A stretch of DNA of 41,013 nucleotides from Candidatus Moranbacteria bacterium GW2011_GWF2_35_54. GTDB lineage: Bacteria; Patescibacteriota; Minisyncoccia; Moranbacterales; UBA9337. The translations under genes were made by a program, and so were the position numbers. Positions 18,401-26,466 of the stretch are shown here, one piece after another (position 1 is the stretch's first letter; every line of letters begins with the position of its first letter). The notes under the pieces were generated by a model. It did not search any database, was not told the DNA's origin, and worked only from the letters and a program-made list of their open reading frames with translations. The stretch covers positions 1-41,013 of the forward strand of contig LBQR01000022.1 of assembly GCA_000990945.1 (NCBI GenBank), read 5' to 3'.

Positions 18401-18914
18401 TGGAGGAGAAAATGAACAAAATGCCGAATCGGTAGCCTCCATTCTCAGAGCAATGATTATTGCTGCCATTCTGATTTTCTCAACTATGATTATTCAATTC
18501 AATTCTTTCAAAAAATCATTAATTGTTCTGGTCACTTTGCCACTTGCCTTAATCGGAACATTTTTGGGACTAGCTATTTTTGGCATCAGCCTAAGTTTTC
18601 CTGGATTAATCGGAATCTTGGCCCTCTTCGGAATTGTGGTTAAAAATGCCATTATTCTTATTGATAAAATAAATTTAAATATCAATAGCCATATTCCATT
18701 TACTGAATCAGTGATTGATGCAGGAAAATCAAGACTCGAAGCGATTTTTGTTACTTCTATCTGCACTATTTTTGGAATTATTCCGATTACCCTATCCAAC
18801 GAAATGTGGCGCGCACTCGGAAGCGCCGTCATATTCGGATTAATTTTATCTTCCTTCTTAACTTTATTTTTGGTACCTGTATTATTTGTCACTTTTATCA
18901 AAGATAAGGAATAA
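15489..18914 (+). CDS. RND-family efflux permease (AcrB/MdtB-like)
   Basis: The 1141-residue protein has a cytoplasmic N-terminal extension of about 45 residues, two sets of six helices and two large extracytoplasmic loops. The first porter repeat begins with PRESNPEVKIP and YPGASPTDVEELVTKKIE. The proton-relay residues are present: Asp438-Asp439 in LLVDDAIVVV (helix 4) and Lys1052 in GIVVKNAIILI (helix 10). Charged cytoplasmic segments follow helix 6 (about 575-640), making the protein longer than AcrB. Such pumps use the proton gradient to export drugs, lipids or other compounds. The substrate is unknown. It ends the operon at an intrinsic terminator. Confidence 0.96.
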   Translation: MKNIIFKEKTSQESKKVKSSDLAYLEQLEFNPELKKSWLNFFVVNFRVVVLMILLLSGWGIYSYIKLPRESNPEVKIPIAVITAVYPGASPTDVEELVTKKIETNISGVSGIDKITSQSTNSFSSVTVEFNASEDLDNSVRKLRDKLSSIRNDIPDDADDPQVVEISFDDTPIVTFELTGPFDGFTLREYAEKIQDELEKISGIREVKISGGDEREFDIAYDPQKLSFFNISLDQANGAIAATNKAIPAGNFEGKEYNYPVRTDARFYDAATLAQIPISHQENGAVVYLKDIAQVEEKSIEKKILSRFSQNGNRPQNSISIAIVKRTGSSILDTVDEAKKTIQDQLKTFPSGLNYATTVNMADLIEQDFEQLAHDFIITLVFVVGVLFLIVGLKEAFVAGLAIPLVFFSTFGVMLATGTSLNFLSIFSLLLALGLLVDDAIVVVSATKQYMKTGKFTPEEAVLLVLNDFKVVLTTTTLATIWAFLPLLMSSGIIGEYIKSIPITVSVTLASSLLIALMINHPLAAVLERIRMTKRFFFLIVAFLLFLGIFIITLHNIYGYIFSGLFFAIIIWMLSWYFGKGARTLKENEILVKKEWSDDELIKKKLYSQGNREDGTFSQKLIHGIIHFDRVIPLYEKYLKKIISTKKSRLSFISVIVILFIFSMALPFVGIVKTEFFPTSDAEEIYISMRAPSGLNLDSSDKIIQKVEEKLYAYPEIINFSTLVGNPGAGGDIGIVQDTSNTASITIKLSPVKERARKSYEIAEDIRKDLAEFQEATLKVSSPSGGPPSGAAFQAQILGDDLQELDKIAHELKSVLDSIHGTVNSDISLKESPAEYTFKLDSAKMELYNLNASLVGGTLRTAISGNTISTVIKGNKDIDVVARFNKDKIPSLDSIQNLQILNMSGEPVYLKDVAEIELKPSVETINRIDQKRTVLLTAGATKETNSNQILAEFQSKLSKNYLLPEGYEITYGGENEQNAESVASILRAMIIAAILIFSTMIIQFNSFKKSLIVLVTLPLALIGTFLGLAIFGISLSFPGLIGILALFGIVVKNAIILIDKINLNINSHIPFTESVIDAGKSRLEAIFVTSICTIFGIIPITLSNEMWRALGSAVIFGLILSSFLTLFLVPVLFVTFIKDKE

Positions 18915-18923
18915 GGTTAAAAC

Positions 18924-18953
18924 AAAAAACCATCTCAATTGAGATGGTTTTTT
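18924..18953 (+). terminator. Intrinsic terminator of the RND operon
   Basis: A perfect 13-bp stem, aaaaaaccatctc (18924-18936) with gagatggtttttt (18941-18953), around aatt and followed by attttt. Confidence 0.9.
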
Positions 18954-18959
18954 ATTTTT

Positions 18960-19144
18960 GATACTAAATCAACTTAAATACTGCTATAATGTCATTCCGA
19001 GTGAAGTGAGTCCGACCCCAAGGAGGATGAACGAAATCGAGGAATCTAAGCCCAGATCTTTCGACTTCATTTCTCCGCCAGCTGGCGGATCAATTCCGCT
19101 CAAGATGACAAATGCTGTAGGATAGATTTATTTGATTTGGTATA
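18960..19144. mobile_element. MITE-like repeat, copy 1
   Basis: About 185 bp ending in atactaaatc... and ...gatttggtata. The ends are imperfect inverted repeats shared with copies 2 and 3 (22880-23046, 28014-28196), and this copy lies in the opposite orientation to them. It contains gtcattccgagtg, gatttcgttcatcc (as complement) and the perfect GC palindrome at 19074-19089. No coding capacity. Confidence 0.65.
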
Positions 19145-19168
19145 AGACCTGCGCTTAAAGTATTATTC

Positions 19169-20024
19169 TTATTTTCCTAAGATAATTGCCACATCTCCCT
19201 CAATTTCTTTATTTGAAAGCGCCAACTTTATTTCTGATTTAGTATTATTTGTTTTTAAAATATCCACAATTTTCTGAGCGGCATCCTTAAGACCATCTTC
19301 TTTATAAAAAACTATTATGCCGGACATATTATCTTGGGAATAATTTTTAGCTTCTACATTTTCATATTTATTGCTTGCCAAAAAATCTTTAATTTTGCCA
19401 GCTGCCCCGGCTACGCCATCTTTAGAAAATCTTTTGAGGGCGCAGTCAATTTTTCTTCCGATTCGACGCCATTTTCTTCTGCGGAAATATCTGCTGTTTG
19501 GGTTAGTTCTTTATTGCTTCTGTCTATAGACTCTTCCTGCTTGATTGCTGTTTTTTCTTCTTTTCTGTTATTCAAAAAAATATAGCTGGCAGAGCCAATA
19601 ATTAATAATATCAAAATAGAACCGGCCATCTTCCACTTGAAATTACTTGCGCTGTCTCTTTTGCCAGCCTTAATAACAATAATATTTTCATCAATGGTTG
19701 GCAGAACTTCCATTTTTTCGGAATATCTATTTCCGATAGGTTCGCTATTTATTGCTTCTGGCTTCCTAATATCCGCATTTTTATTCATTTGCGCCGAAAA
19801 TTGAGCCTTATTGTCTTTGGTGTCTGGGTTTAAATCTTTATCTTTATTTCTAACACGACCTTCTTTTTGGAAATCATCTGCCACAAACAAAGAACTGTCT
19901 ACAAAATCATTTGCTATAACCCTCTCCTCACTTGATTTATTTACCGCTATCTCAGTGGTATCAGTTGGATTTTCCTCAAAACTAACCCTGTCAATTCATC
20001 TCTGTTATTTTTTTTGTTTAACAT
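19169..20024 (-). pseudogene. Frameshifted membrane protein with a LytR_C-type domain
   Basis: Three adjacent minus-strand frames combine into one gene: a start from ATG 20022-20024 (MLNKKNNRDELTG), a long middle frame ending at a TAG near 19411 with one membrane helix (about FKWKMAGSILILLIIGSASY), and a tail frame. The tail reads DGVAGAAGKIKDFLASNKYE and GIIVFYKEDGLKDAAQKIV and ends in VAIILGK, the pattern of the LytR C-terminal domain found in cell-envelope proteins. The frame changes near 19980 and near 19430, both equivalent to one lost base. It is either a real pseudogene, an assembly error or, less likely, a frameshift-dependent gene. Confidence 0.6.
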
Positions 20025-20115
20025 TTTATTTTACACTAACATAATTTAAATTTAATTGAATTATACCACAAAAAATATTATCCTAAAACATTTCGTACAC
20101 ATTCATTAAAACTTC

Positions 20116-20144
20116 TTGCTAAAACCTCATTTTTCCGCCATAAT
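20116..20144 (+). promoter_or_regulatory. Promoter of clpC
   Basis: TTGCTA (20116-20121), a 17-base spacer and CATAAT (20139-20144). Predicted leader of about 34 bases to the ATG at 20185. No CtsR- or CIRCE-like inverted repeat was seen. Confidence 0.5.
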
Positions 20145-20184
20145 AGAATGTAATGATTTGGAATAATATACTAATAAAAAATTT

Positions 20185-22710
20185 ATGATTGATAATAAAA
20201 TATTTGAAAAATTTACTATTCACGCCAAAAGCAGTCTCAATGAATCTCTAAATATCGCCAATTACTACGGTAGTGATTCTATCTGCCCTGAGCATTTGAT
20301 GTTTGCTATTTTTTTAGAAAAAGGTAGCCTAGGGAGCAACATCTTAACTGATCTTCATATAAAAAAAGAATCCTTCGACAAAATTTTCAAGTTTAAGAAT
20401 AAAAATAAGAAAATAATAAAAAATTTGGAGCTTTCTCCAGAATTAAAAAAAAACATTACTAGAGCCTATCTCTTGGCTAGTAATTTTAATTACTCTTACA
20501 TCGGAACAGAGCACTTAGTTTTTTCTATAATAGAAGCTCCCAATCCTATGGTTACAAAAATACTAGACATCAATGCCAAAAACTCTTCTTCTCCAGATAC
20601 TTCTAGCAAAAAACCATCTGATAAAATTTTAAACCCTCATCTTAAAGGAAAAAATATTTTAGACAAAAGTTTTCTATCAGGAATTTTTAAAGCTCTAAAT
20701 ATCCCAGAGGCGGATTTCCCTGCTTTTTCAAATAATTCAACAAAAAATAACACCACTCCTAATTTAGATTACTTTTGTAATAATCTAAACACTAAGGTAA
20801 AAAATGAAGAAACTCTCTTGATAGGCCGCGAAGAGGAAATGGAAAGAATTTTTAATTCTTTGGGAAGAAAAAGCAAAAACAATCCGCTCTTGATCGGAGA
20901 TCCAGGAATTGGCAAAACTGCCCTTATTGAAGGATTGGCCCAAAGAATCAACTCTGAACGAGTTCCTCAAAATTTACTCAATAAAAAAATATTAGCGCTT
21001 GATATCGCGTTAGTAGTAGCTGGCACAAACTTCAGAGGAGAATTTGAACAAAGGCTTAAAGACATCTTGCAAGAGGCTGCTGCCAATAAAGACACCCTTC
21101 TTTTTATCGATGAAATTCATGGCATTGTAGGGGCCGGGAATGCTTCTGGCGGATTGGACGCGGCGAACATCTTAAAGCCCCTTTTAACTCAAGGCACTAT
21201 CAGGTGTATCGGCGCGACCACAATAGAAGAATACAAAAAATATATAGAAAAAGATTCTGCGCTAGAAAGGCGCTTTCAGCCCATCATGTTGAAAGAGCCT
21301 TCCGCTAAGGATTCTTTAAAAATAATCAAGGGTATCAGAAAAAATTACGAAAAATTTCACAACGTGGATATTTCCGATGGCGCCCTAGCAGCAGCCGTAG
21401 ACTTAAGCTCTCGATATATTCAAGATAGATTTCAACCCGATAAATCTATCGACTTGATTGATGAAACTTCCTCCCGTATAAAAAACAAGCACAATGTCTC
21501 TCCTGCCACAAAAGAACTGCGGATGGCTGAAAAAAAATTAGACTCCTTAATTGAACAAAAAAATCTTTTAATTGCTGAAGAAAAATATGATGAAGCTATT
21601 ACTTTAAGAAAAAAGGAAGAATTATTGCTTGAAAAAATCTCTCAACTTAAAAATAAACAACAAAAATTCGAAAAGGATAACAAGCTTGTCATTGAACCTG
21701 AAGATATTGCGCAGACTATCTCATTAGGAACTAATATTCCTGTCCAAAAAATATTAGCTCAATCTTCAGATAGAAGCAAAAATATATTTGATAAATTGAA
21801 TCACGTTGTGATCGGACAGCCGGAAGCTTTGAAAAAAATATCTCAAGCAATTTTAAGAGCCCAAAGCGGAATTGGGGATACCGAAAAACCAATCGGGTCT
21901 TTCCTTTTCCTGGGACCCAGCGGAGTAGGAAAAACTCTCTGCGCCAAAACTCTAGCTCAAGAATTTTTTGGAGACACGCCTTCTTCTTTGATAAAAATAG
22001 ATATGAGTGAATTTATAGAAAAACACAATGTTTCCAGGCTAATTGGCGCCCCGGCTGGATATATTGGCTATGGCGAAGGAGGTAAATTAACAGAAAAGGT
22101 CAGGCGCCAGCCCTACAGTTTAATTCTATTTGATGAGATAGAAAAAGCCCACCCAGATGTGTTTAATATCTTGCTTCAATTATTGGAAGAAGGCATCTTG
22201 ACTGATGCTGAAGGCAGGAAAGTAAATTTTAAAAACACGATAATTATTTTAACTTCCAACATTGGAACCAAAGAATTTACCCGGGCTACCTCCATTGGAT
22301 TTTCTTCTCGAGAGAATAAAAATCAAATGGAAAAAAAGTTTGCCCACATCAAGCGAAAAGTCTTAGCTGAACTAAAAGAGAAGATAAAGCCTGAAATATT
22401 AAATAGATTGGATGAAATCATTGTTTTTGACGCACTCAACAAAAAAGATATAGAAGAAATAGTTGCCTTAGAACTAAAAAAATTAAGCCAGCGACTACAT
22501 ACTGAGAAAAAAATTAAATTAACTTATTCCAAGAATTTAGTAAAATTTATAATCGACAAAAGCTTTTCTACAGAAAAAGGAGCTCGCTATATCAAAAAAA
22601 ATATTAGAGATTTTGTTGAGAATGAAATTGCTGATAAAATTACTTACGCCAAGATTAAAAATAACGCGCTCAAACTTGATGTCAAAGACAAAAAAATATC
22701 CAGCCACTAA
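20185..22710 (+). CDS. clpC: ClpC/ClpA-type AAA+ unfoldase of the Clp protease
   Basis: The 841-residue protein has an N-terminal double Clp-N repeat (about residues 1-130), a low-complexity linker and two AAA+ modules. Module 1 has Walker A GDPGIGKT (238-245) and Walker B FIDE (Asp309-Glu310). A short middle domain with a UVR-like stretch (EEKYDEAITLRKKEELL) marks the ClpC type. Module 2 has Walker A GPSGVGKT (577-584) and Walker B FDEIEKAH (Asp650-Glu651). An IGF loop at 704-706 fits docking to ClpP, which is not in the window. It unfolds substrates for degradation with ATP. ClpB is excluded by the short middle domain and the presence of the loop. Confidence 0.93.
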   Translation: MIDNKIFEKFTIHAKSSLNESLNIANYYGSDSICPEHLMFAIFLEKGSLGSNILTDLHIKKESFDKIFKFKNKNKKIIKNLELSPELKKNITRAYLLASNFNYSYIGTEHLVFSIIEAPNPMVTKILDINAKNSSSPDTSSKKPSDKILNPHLKGKNILDKSFLSGIFKALNIPEADFPAFSNNSTKNNTTPNLDYFCNNLNTKVKNEETLLIGREEEMERIFNSLGRKSKNNPLLIGDPGIGKTALIEGLAQRINSERVPQNLLNKKILALDIALVVAGTNFRGEFEQRLKDILQEAAANKDTLLFIDEIHGIVGAGNASGGLDAANILKPLLTQGTIRCIGATTIEEYKKYIEKDSALERRFQPIMLKEPSAKDSLKIIKGIRKNYEKFHNVDISDGALAAAVDLSSRYIQDRFQPDKSIDLIDETSSRIKNKHNVSPATKELRMAEKKLDSLIEQKNLLIAEEKYDEAITLRKKEELLLEKISQLKNKQQKFEKDNKLVIEPEDIAQTISLGTNIPVQKILAQSSDRSKNIFDKLNHVVIGQPEALKKISQAILRAQSGIGDTEKPIGSFLFLGPSGVGKTLCAKTLAQEFFGDTPSSLIKIDMSEFIEKHNVSRLIGAPAGYIGYGEGGKLTEKVRRQPYSLILFDEIEKAHPDVFNILLQLLEEGILTDAEGRKVNFKNTIIILTSNIGTKEFTRATSIGFSSRENKNQMEKKFAHIKRKVLAELKEKIKPEILNRLDEIIVFDALNKKDIEEIVALELKKLSQRLHTEKKIKLTYSKNLVKFIIDKSFSTEKGARYIKKNIRDFVENEIADKITYAKIKNNALKLDVKDKKISSH

Positions 22711-22713
22711 AAA

Positions 22714-22763
22714 CATCTTAAGGTATCTTGAATTAAGAATTATGTATTATGAATTTTAAGATG
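22714..22763 (+). terminator. Possible terminator after clpC
   Basis: catcttaa (22714-22721) pairs with ttaagatg (22756-22763), followed by actcttttttt. The 34-base loop is long and made of repeated aattaagaatta-like words, so this is a tentative call. Confidence 0.4.
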
Positions 22764-22879
22764 ACTCTTTTTTTGATTTTATTATAAATTTTGCTTCATT
22801 TTCAATTCTCAATTCCATTCTCTGCCTTATAAGCCCTATAAACTTTAAGATTTAGATTGATGACCATTGACTTGATGAC

Positions 22880-23046
22880 TAATACCAAATAAACTAAATC
22901 TATTATACATCATTTGTCATCTTGAGCGGAATTGATCCGCCAGCTGGCGGAGAAATGAAGTCGAAAGATCTAGGCTTAGATTCCTCGATTTCGTTCATCC
23001 TCCTTGGGGTCTGACATACTAGAAGTAATTAAGTTAATCTGGTATA
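22880..23046. mobile_element. MITE-like repeat, copy 2
   Basis: It begins taataccaaataaac and ends gttaatctggtata, which are imperfect inverted repeats of each other. It carries the perfect 16-bp palindrome tccgccagctggcgga (22936-22951). It is inverted relative to copy 1, so the two copies flank the LytR_C-type pseudogene and clpC. The comF relic starts 30 bases after it. Confidence 0.65.
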
Positions 23047-23076
23047 AATGGCTATTTTACTCTTTTAACTATTATT

Positions 23077-23785
23077 ATGGGTATAATAAAATTTATCTTA
23101 GACATAATTTTTCCCATCTATTGTATTTCTTGCAAAAAAGAAGGCTCTGCTTGGCTTTGTGATAAATGTCTGAATAAAATAATATTCAAAGTAAACCAAA
23201 CCTGCCCCATTTGCAATAAAATTATTACTCCCAATGGAGAGGCTTGCTTTAGCTGCCAACACCAAAGTGCTATTGATGGAATACTGGTCGCATCTTTTTA
23301 CAGAAAAAACAAAAAGAAAACCGTTGTAGCGGCCCTCATCCATTTTTATAAATACCGCTTTGTCGATACTATTGGATTATCTTTAGGAAAAATTTTAGAA
23401 GCCATTGCCCGAAATAATAATTCCTGTTCCGCTCCATCATCGCCGTTTACGCTGGAGAGGGTTTAATCAATCCCAGCTATTAGCTACTTATTTAGGAGAA
23501 AATCTAACTCCTGGATTTGGTATTCCTGTTGCTACTGATGCCCTGCTAAGAAATCGCTATACTAAACCTCAGATGGAAATAAAAAATCGCCAAAAGAGAG
23601 AACTTAATACTCAAGATGCCTTCAGTTTTAATGGAAAAAAGATTACCTCCGGAGAGATACGGGGAAAAGTAATTTTTCTCGTTGATGATATCGCCACCAC
23701 TGGGTCAACTTTATTCGAATGCGCTAAAGAATTAAAAAAAACCGGAGCTAAAAAAGTTTATGGCATAGTTTTGGCCAGACAATGA
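23077..23785 (+). pseudogene. comF: comF, split by a frameshift
   Basis: The first frame (23077-23466) gives the Cys-rich N-terminus of ComF with four Cys-x-x-Cys pairs (for example CISCKK, CDKC, CPIC, CFSC), a probable zinc site. The second frame (from about 23405 to 23785) gives the phosphoribosyltransferase-like C-terminus with PVPLHHRRLRWRGFNQS and the PRPP-loop motif FLVDDIATTGST. Alignment by eye joins them near 23400-23410 with a +1 shift (LEAIA then LPEIIIPVPLH). ComF is needed for DNA uptake during natural transformation. The change is either a real inactivation or a sequencing indel. Separate translation from the TTG at 23405 is possible but less likely. Confidence 0.75.
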
Positions 23786-23826
23786 TAATTGGTTTATAAA
23801 GTTCTTAAGGTGCAAGAATGCGAATA

Positions 23827-23848
23827 AATGCTAAAACATTTTAGCATT
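23827..23848. repeat. Perfect palindrome with TTAGCATT core
   Basis: aatgctaaaa (23827-23836) and ttttagcatt (23839-23848) are perfectly complementary around ca. The core word matches the octamer arrays. It may terminate comF transcription. Confidence 0.45.
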
Positions 23849-23866
23849 AAAACAAGAAAACTATTT

Positions 23867-23975
23867 GTGTCATCTCGAGCGAAACGATAGTGGAGTCGAG
23901 AGATCTAAAATATTAAATTAGATTTCTCCACTCCTATGTTTTTGAGTACAAAAATATATTCGGTCGAAATGACAC
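23867..23975. mobile_element. MITE-like palindromic repeat, second family, copy 1
   Basis: 109 bp with ends gtgtcatctcgagcgaa and ttcggtcgaaatgacac, complementary at 15 of 17 positions. It contains agatct and ttgagtac words and ends 7 bases before the DUF4012 stop codon. A longer relative is at 37026-37190. Confidence 0.55.
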
Positions 23976-23982
23976 GCTCAAC

Positions 23983-25293
23983 TTACAAATTTATAATTTC
24001 ATCCCCATTTAATTCCAAATCGAAATTTTTAATTTCTCCGCCAGGTAATTTTACGGATATTTTGGCAGGTACCACTCCACTGCCGGATTGTTTTTGAATT
24101 TTTAATTTGTATTCCGCTGTCTTTAATTCTTTGGGTAAAGTATATTTGATTTCAACAGTTTTAACAGAGTTGATTGGAACTTTTACAAATCCTCCCGCAA
24201 ATTTTTTATTAAATTCTTCCCCATAGGCTATTTCTCCACTTTCCGAAAATTCATTAATTCGAGAACCCTTGGGCATATATATTCTAAGATAAGTTAAATA
24301 ATCTCTTGTCATCCAATTCTTTTCTTTGCCTGTATGATTATAGGTTATTTTTAAAATGGCCTCTGGAATCTCTTTGGTAAGATCTACTGTATACATCAAG
24401 GAGCGCTTTACATAATAATCGCTCTTATAAGCACCCAAATTAGCATCTACTACCATTAAATAATCTTTATCCCAAGAAGCATCCATTACTCCGTCCCATT
24501 GCCCCTCTTGCGCTAATTTTTGCAAATTGCTGTTAACAAAATAAAGTTGGATATTTTTATTTTTCAGTTGGCCAATTAATTTCTTGGCCAATTTGAGCTT
24601 ATCCAGTTTAGAAAGTTCCACGGATTTTTTTAACAATTCTCTGAGAAAAACATTCATTACATCTTTTCTTTCCCCCTGCTCGATTCCTTGTTGCGCATAA
24701 TCTATTTCCACTTGTTTTTCCAAAGTAAGTAAAGCGCTATCTGCCTCAAAAATATTAGGATAACCCGCCAATCGGATTGGTCCGGTTATTTTTAGAATAC
24801 TTTCCAAAACAGCAGCGTTAACCGCAATTACTCCGTCAAATTTTTCCTTTCCTTGTCCTTGATAATAAAAATCTAAAGCTTTTTGCGCATTAGTTGGATA
24901 GTCTGGAGAATAGTTGGAATCTCTCAGCTTCCAAGCGTTGATTTTAAATATTTTTTTCATTGGAGCCGGCATCTGGTCATTTTCCGGAATTCGTCCATCA
25001 AAATTAGAAGTATCATGCACAGCATAGGATTTTACTTTTCCATTTTCTGTTTTAATTATAGCAAAAGACCCGATAAATCCTCCTCCTGGGCGCAACTCCA
25101 TATTGTTTTGGAAAAGCACCAAAAAAACTTTTTCTCCGGAAATAATTTCCTTTGCCAATTTAGTCAAAACACTGGCTGAAGGATGTTCGCTATTTGCCAA
25201 ATCCCATTTGTCTCGAAAAAAGACATATCCCAATGAAAAAAGTAAACCAACAACTAAAATAAGCCCTGCAAATTTTTCAATTTTTTTAGCCAT
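23983..25293 (-). CDS. DUF4012-domain membrane-anchored protein
   Basis: The 436-residue protein has an N-terminal membrane helix (about residues 7-25) and a large extracytoplasmic domain. DUF4012 hallmarks are visible: FLVLFQNNMELRPGGGFIGS, the WKLRDSNYSPDYPT segment and an acidic FDGVIAVN strand. The function of DUF4012 is unknown; it is frequent in Patescibacteria and Actinobacteria, often near surface polysaccharide genes. It lies 27 bases downstream of the Wzz-like gene on the same strand, so the two are probably one operon acting at the cell envelope. Confidence 0.88.
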   Translation of the reverse strand: MAKKIEKFAGLILVVGLLFSLGYVFFRDKWDLANSEHPSASVLTKLAKEIISGEKVFLVLFQNNMELRPGGGFIGSFAIIKTENGKVKSYAVHDTSNFDGRIPENDQMPAPMKKIFKINAWKLRDSNYSPDYPTNAQKALDFYYQGQGKEKFDGVIAVNAAVLESILKITGPIRLAGYPNIFEADSALLTLEKQVEIDYAQQGIEQGERKDVMNVFLRELLKKSVELSKLDKLKLAKKLIGQLKNKNIQLYFVNSNLQKLAQEGQWDGVMDASWDKDYLMVVDANLGAYKSDYYVKRSLMYTVDLTKEIPEAILKITYNHTGKEKNWMTRDYLTYLRIYMPKGSRINEFSESGEIAYGEEFNKKFAGGFVKVPINSVKTVEIKYTLPKELKTAEYKLKIQKQSGSGVVPAKISVKLPGGEIKNFDLELNGDEIINL

Positions 25294-25320
25294 AAAATTA
25301 TTTATTTCCTAATAATTGAT

Positions 25321-26268
25321 TTAATCTTTTCTTAAAATCTTCCTCAGTTGGTTCCCTGCTTGAATTTTACTTGCTTCTTGAATGGATATAGCTCCTTTAT
25401 CTGAAATCTGTTTGTTTAAAAAATTACTCGTTTCAGTTTCTGGAAATATCCCCAAATCATTTAATATTTCTTCTCCATTTAATATTTCTCCTTCAACTTG
25501 GATTATTCTATTCAAATCATCTTCGGCAATGGGCAAATTTGCCGGGGAGGCGGCTTTTTTAAAATAAACTTGAGATTCTATGTTTGGTGAATAAATATCT
25601 TTTTTCTCCACATTACTTTCACTGGACCTCTTCACTGGTTTGATCCTGCTACCTTGACTCTCTAAGGGGAAAGAGGAAGAAAGTTTTTGGATTTTCTCCC
25701 GATTAGTTTTAAAAAAATCCCCCAAATACTTTTCTGTTTGGGCGCTTTCTTTTTTATTGCTAATTTTTATATTTATGAAGAATGAAATGGCATTTTCCAA
25801 CAAACTTATGCCTACTTGCACCACCAAAGAAAGAACCGCCCCAATCACAATGCTCCCAATTAAAATAATAATTTTGCTATAACTCTCCTGAAATATTTCT
25901 CTTGAAACAACATCATAAAATTTACTGAATAAATTAGACAATTTTAAGATTGAACTGTTTGATAATTTAATAGATTCTGACCTACTGTTCCCATGGCTCT
26001 GGATCTCAATTAAATTATCCTCAGGATCAGATACCAATGCGACCCCCTCGTCCAAAGTATTGCTTTTTTGAGCAACTACTACGATTCCCTCTTTTAACTC
26101 GCTTAGATAAGCAGCCGTTTTTGTATTTTTAGGATAAACTAAAATATTAACGTTTGAAACATAACCGCCAAAATTATCCAACAACAAAAGATATGCGCTT
26201 CCGGCAAATGCTAGCGCAACAAATAAAAAATAGATATTAATTTTATTCCAGAAACCTCTTTTTGTCAT
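25321..26268 (-). CDS. Wzz-like two-helix membrane protein
   Basis: The 315-residue protein has a first membrane helix near residues 12-31, an extracytoplasmic segment of about 100 residues (TAAYLSELKEGIVVVAQKS, with polar and helical stretches), a second helix near 133-165 and a cytoplasmic tail of about 150 residues rich in Lys, Ser and Glu. The two-helix layout with an extracellular loop resembles polysaccharide co-polymerases of the Wzz/capsule chain-length type, but the loop is short and there is no kinase domain. It is first in a likely operon with the DUF4012 gene and divergent from the coiled-coil protein gene at 26467. Confidence 0.6.
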   Translation of the reverse strand: MTKRGFWNKINIYFLFVALAFAGSAYLLLLDNFGGYVSNVNILVYPKNTKTAAYLSELKEGIVVVAQKSNTLDEGVALVSDPEDNLIEIQSHGNSRSESIKLSNSSILKLSNLFSKFYDVVSREIFQESYSKIIILIGSIVIGAVLSLVVQVGISLLENAISFFINIKISNKKESAQTEKYLGDFFKTNREKIQKLSSSFPLESQGSRIKPVKRSSESNVEKKDIYSPNIESQVYFKKAASPANLPIAEDDLNRIIQVEGEILNGEEILNDLGIFPETETSNFLNKQISDKGAISIQEASKIQAGNQLRKILRKD

Positions 26269-26336
26269 ATTTAATACAAAAAATTTAATTTACTCCAATC
26301 TTAGATAACTTGAAATAATAGCAAATAAAAATACTC

Positions 26337-26365
26337 TTGTCAATGTCTGATTAATGCGATATAAT
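26337..26365 (+). promoter_or_regulatory. Strong sigma-70-type promoter
   Basis: TTGTCA (26337-26342), a 17-base spacer and a perfect TATAAT (26360-26365). The predicted start near 26372 gives a leader of about 95 bases with a small hairpin (aataagc 26410-26416 with gcttatt 26438-26444). Confidence 0.7.
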
Positions 26366-26466
26366 TTAACTATAAAAATAAAAACACACACATAAAATTG
26401 AAAGATTTTAATAAGCGTTTGCGTTTTATTAGGTAAAGCTTATTTAGAAATTTTTAAAACAAAAAA

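Noticed and set aside
19411-19440. Programmed -1 frameshift in the LytR_C-type gene
   Set aside because: No X-XXY-YYZ slippery heptamer or downstream pseudoknot is seen at the junction, and a second shift near 19980 would also be needed.
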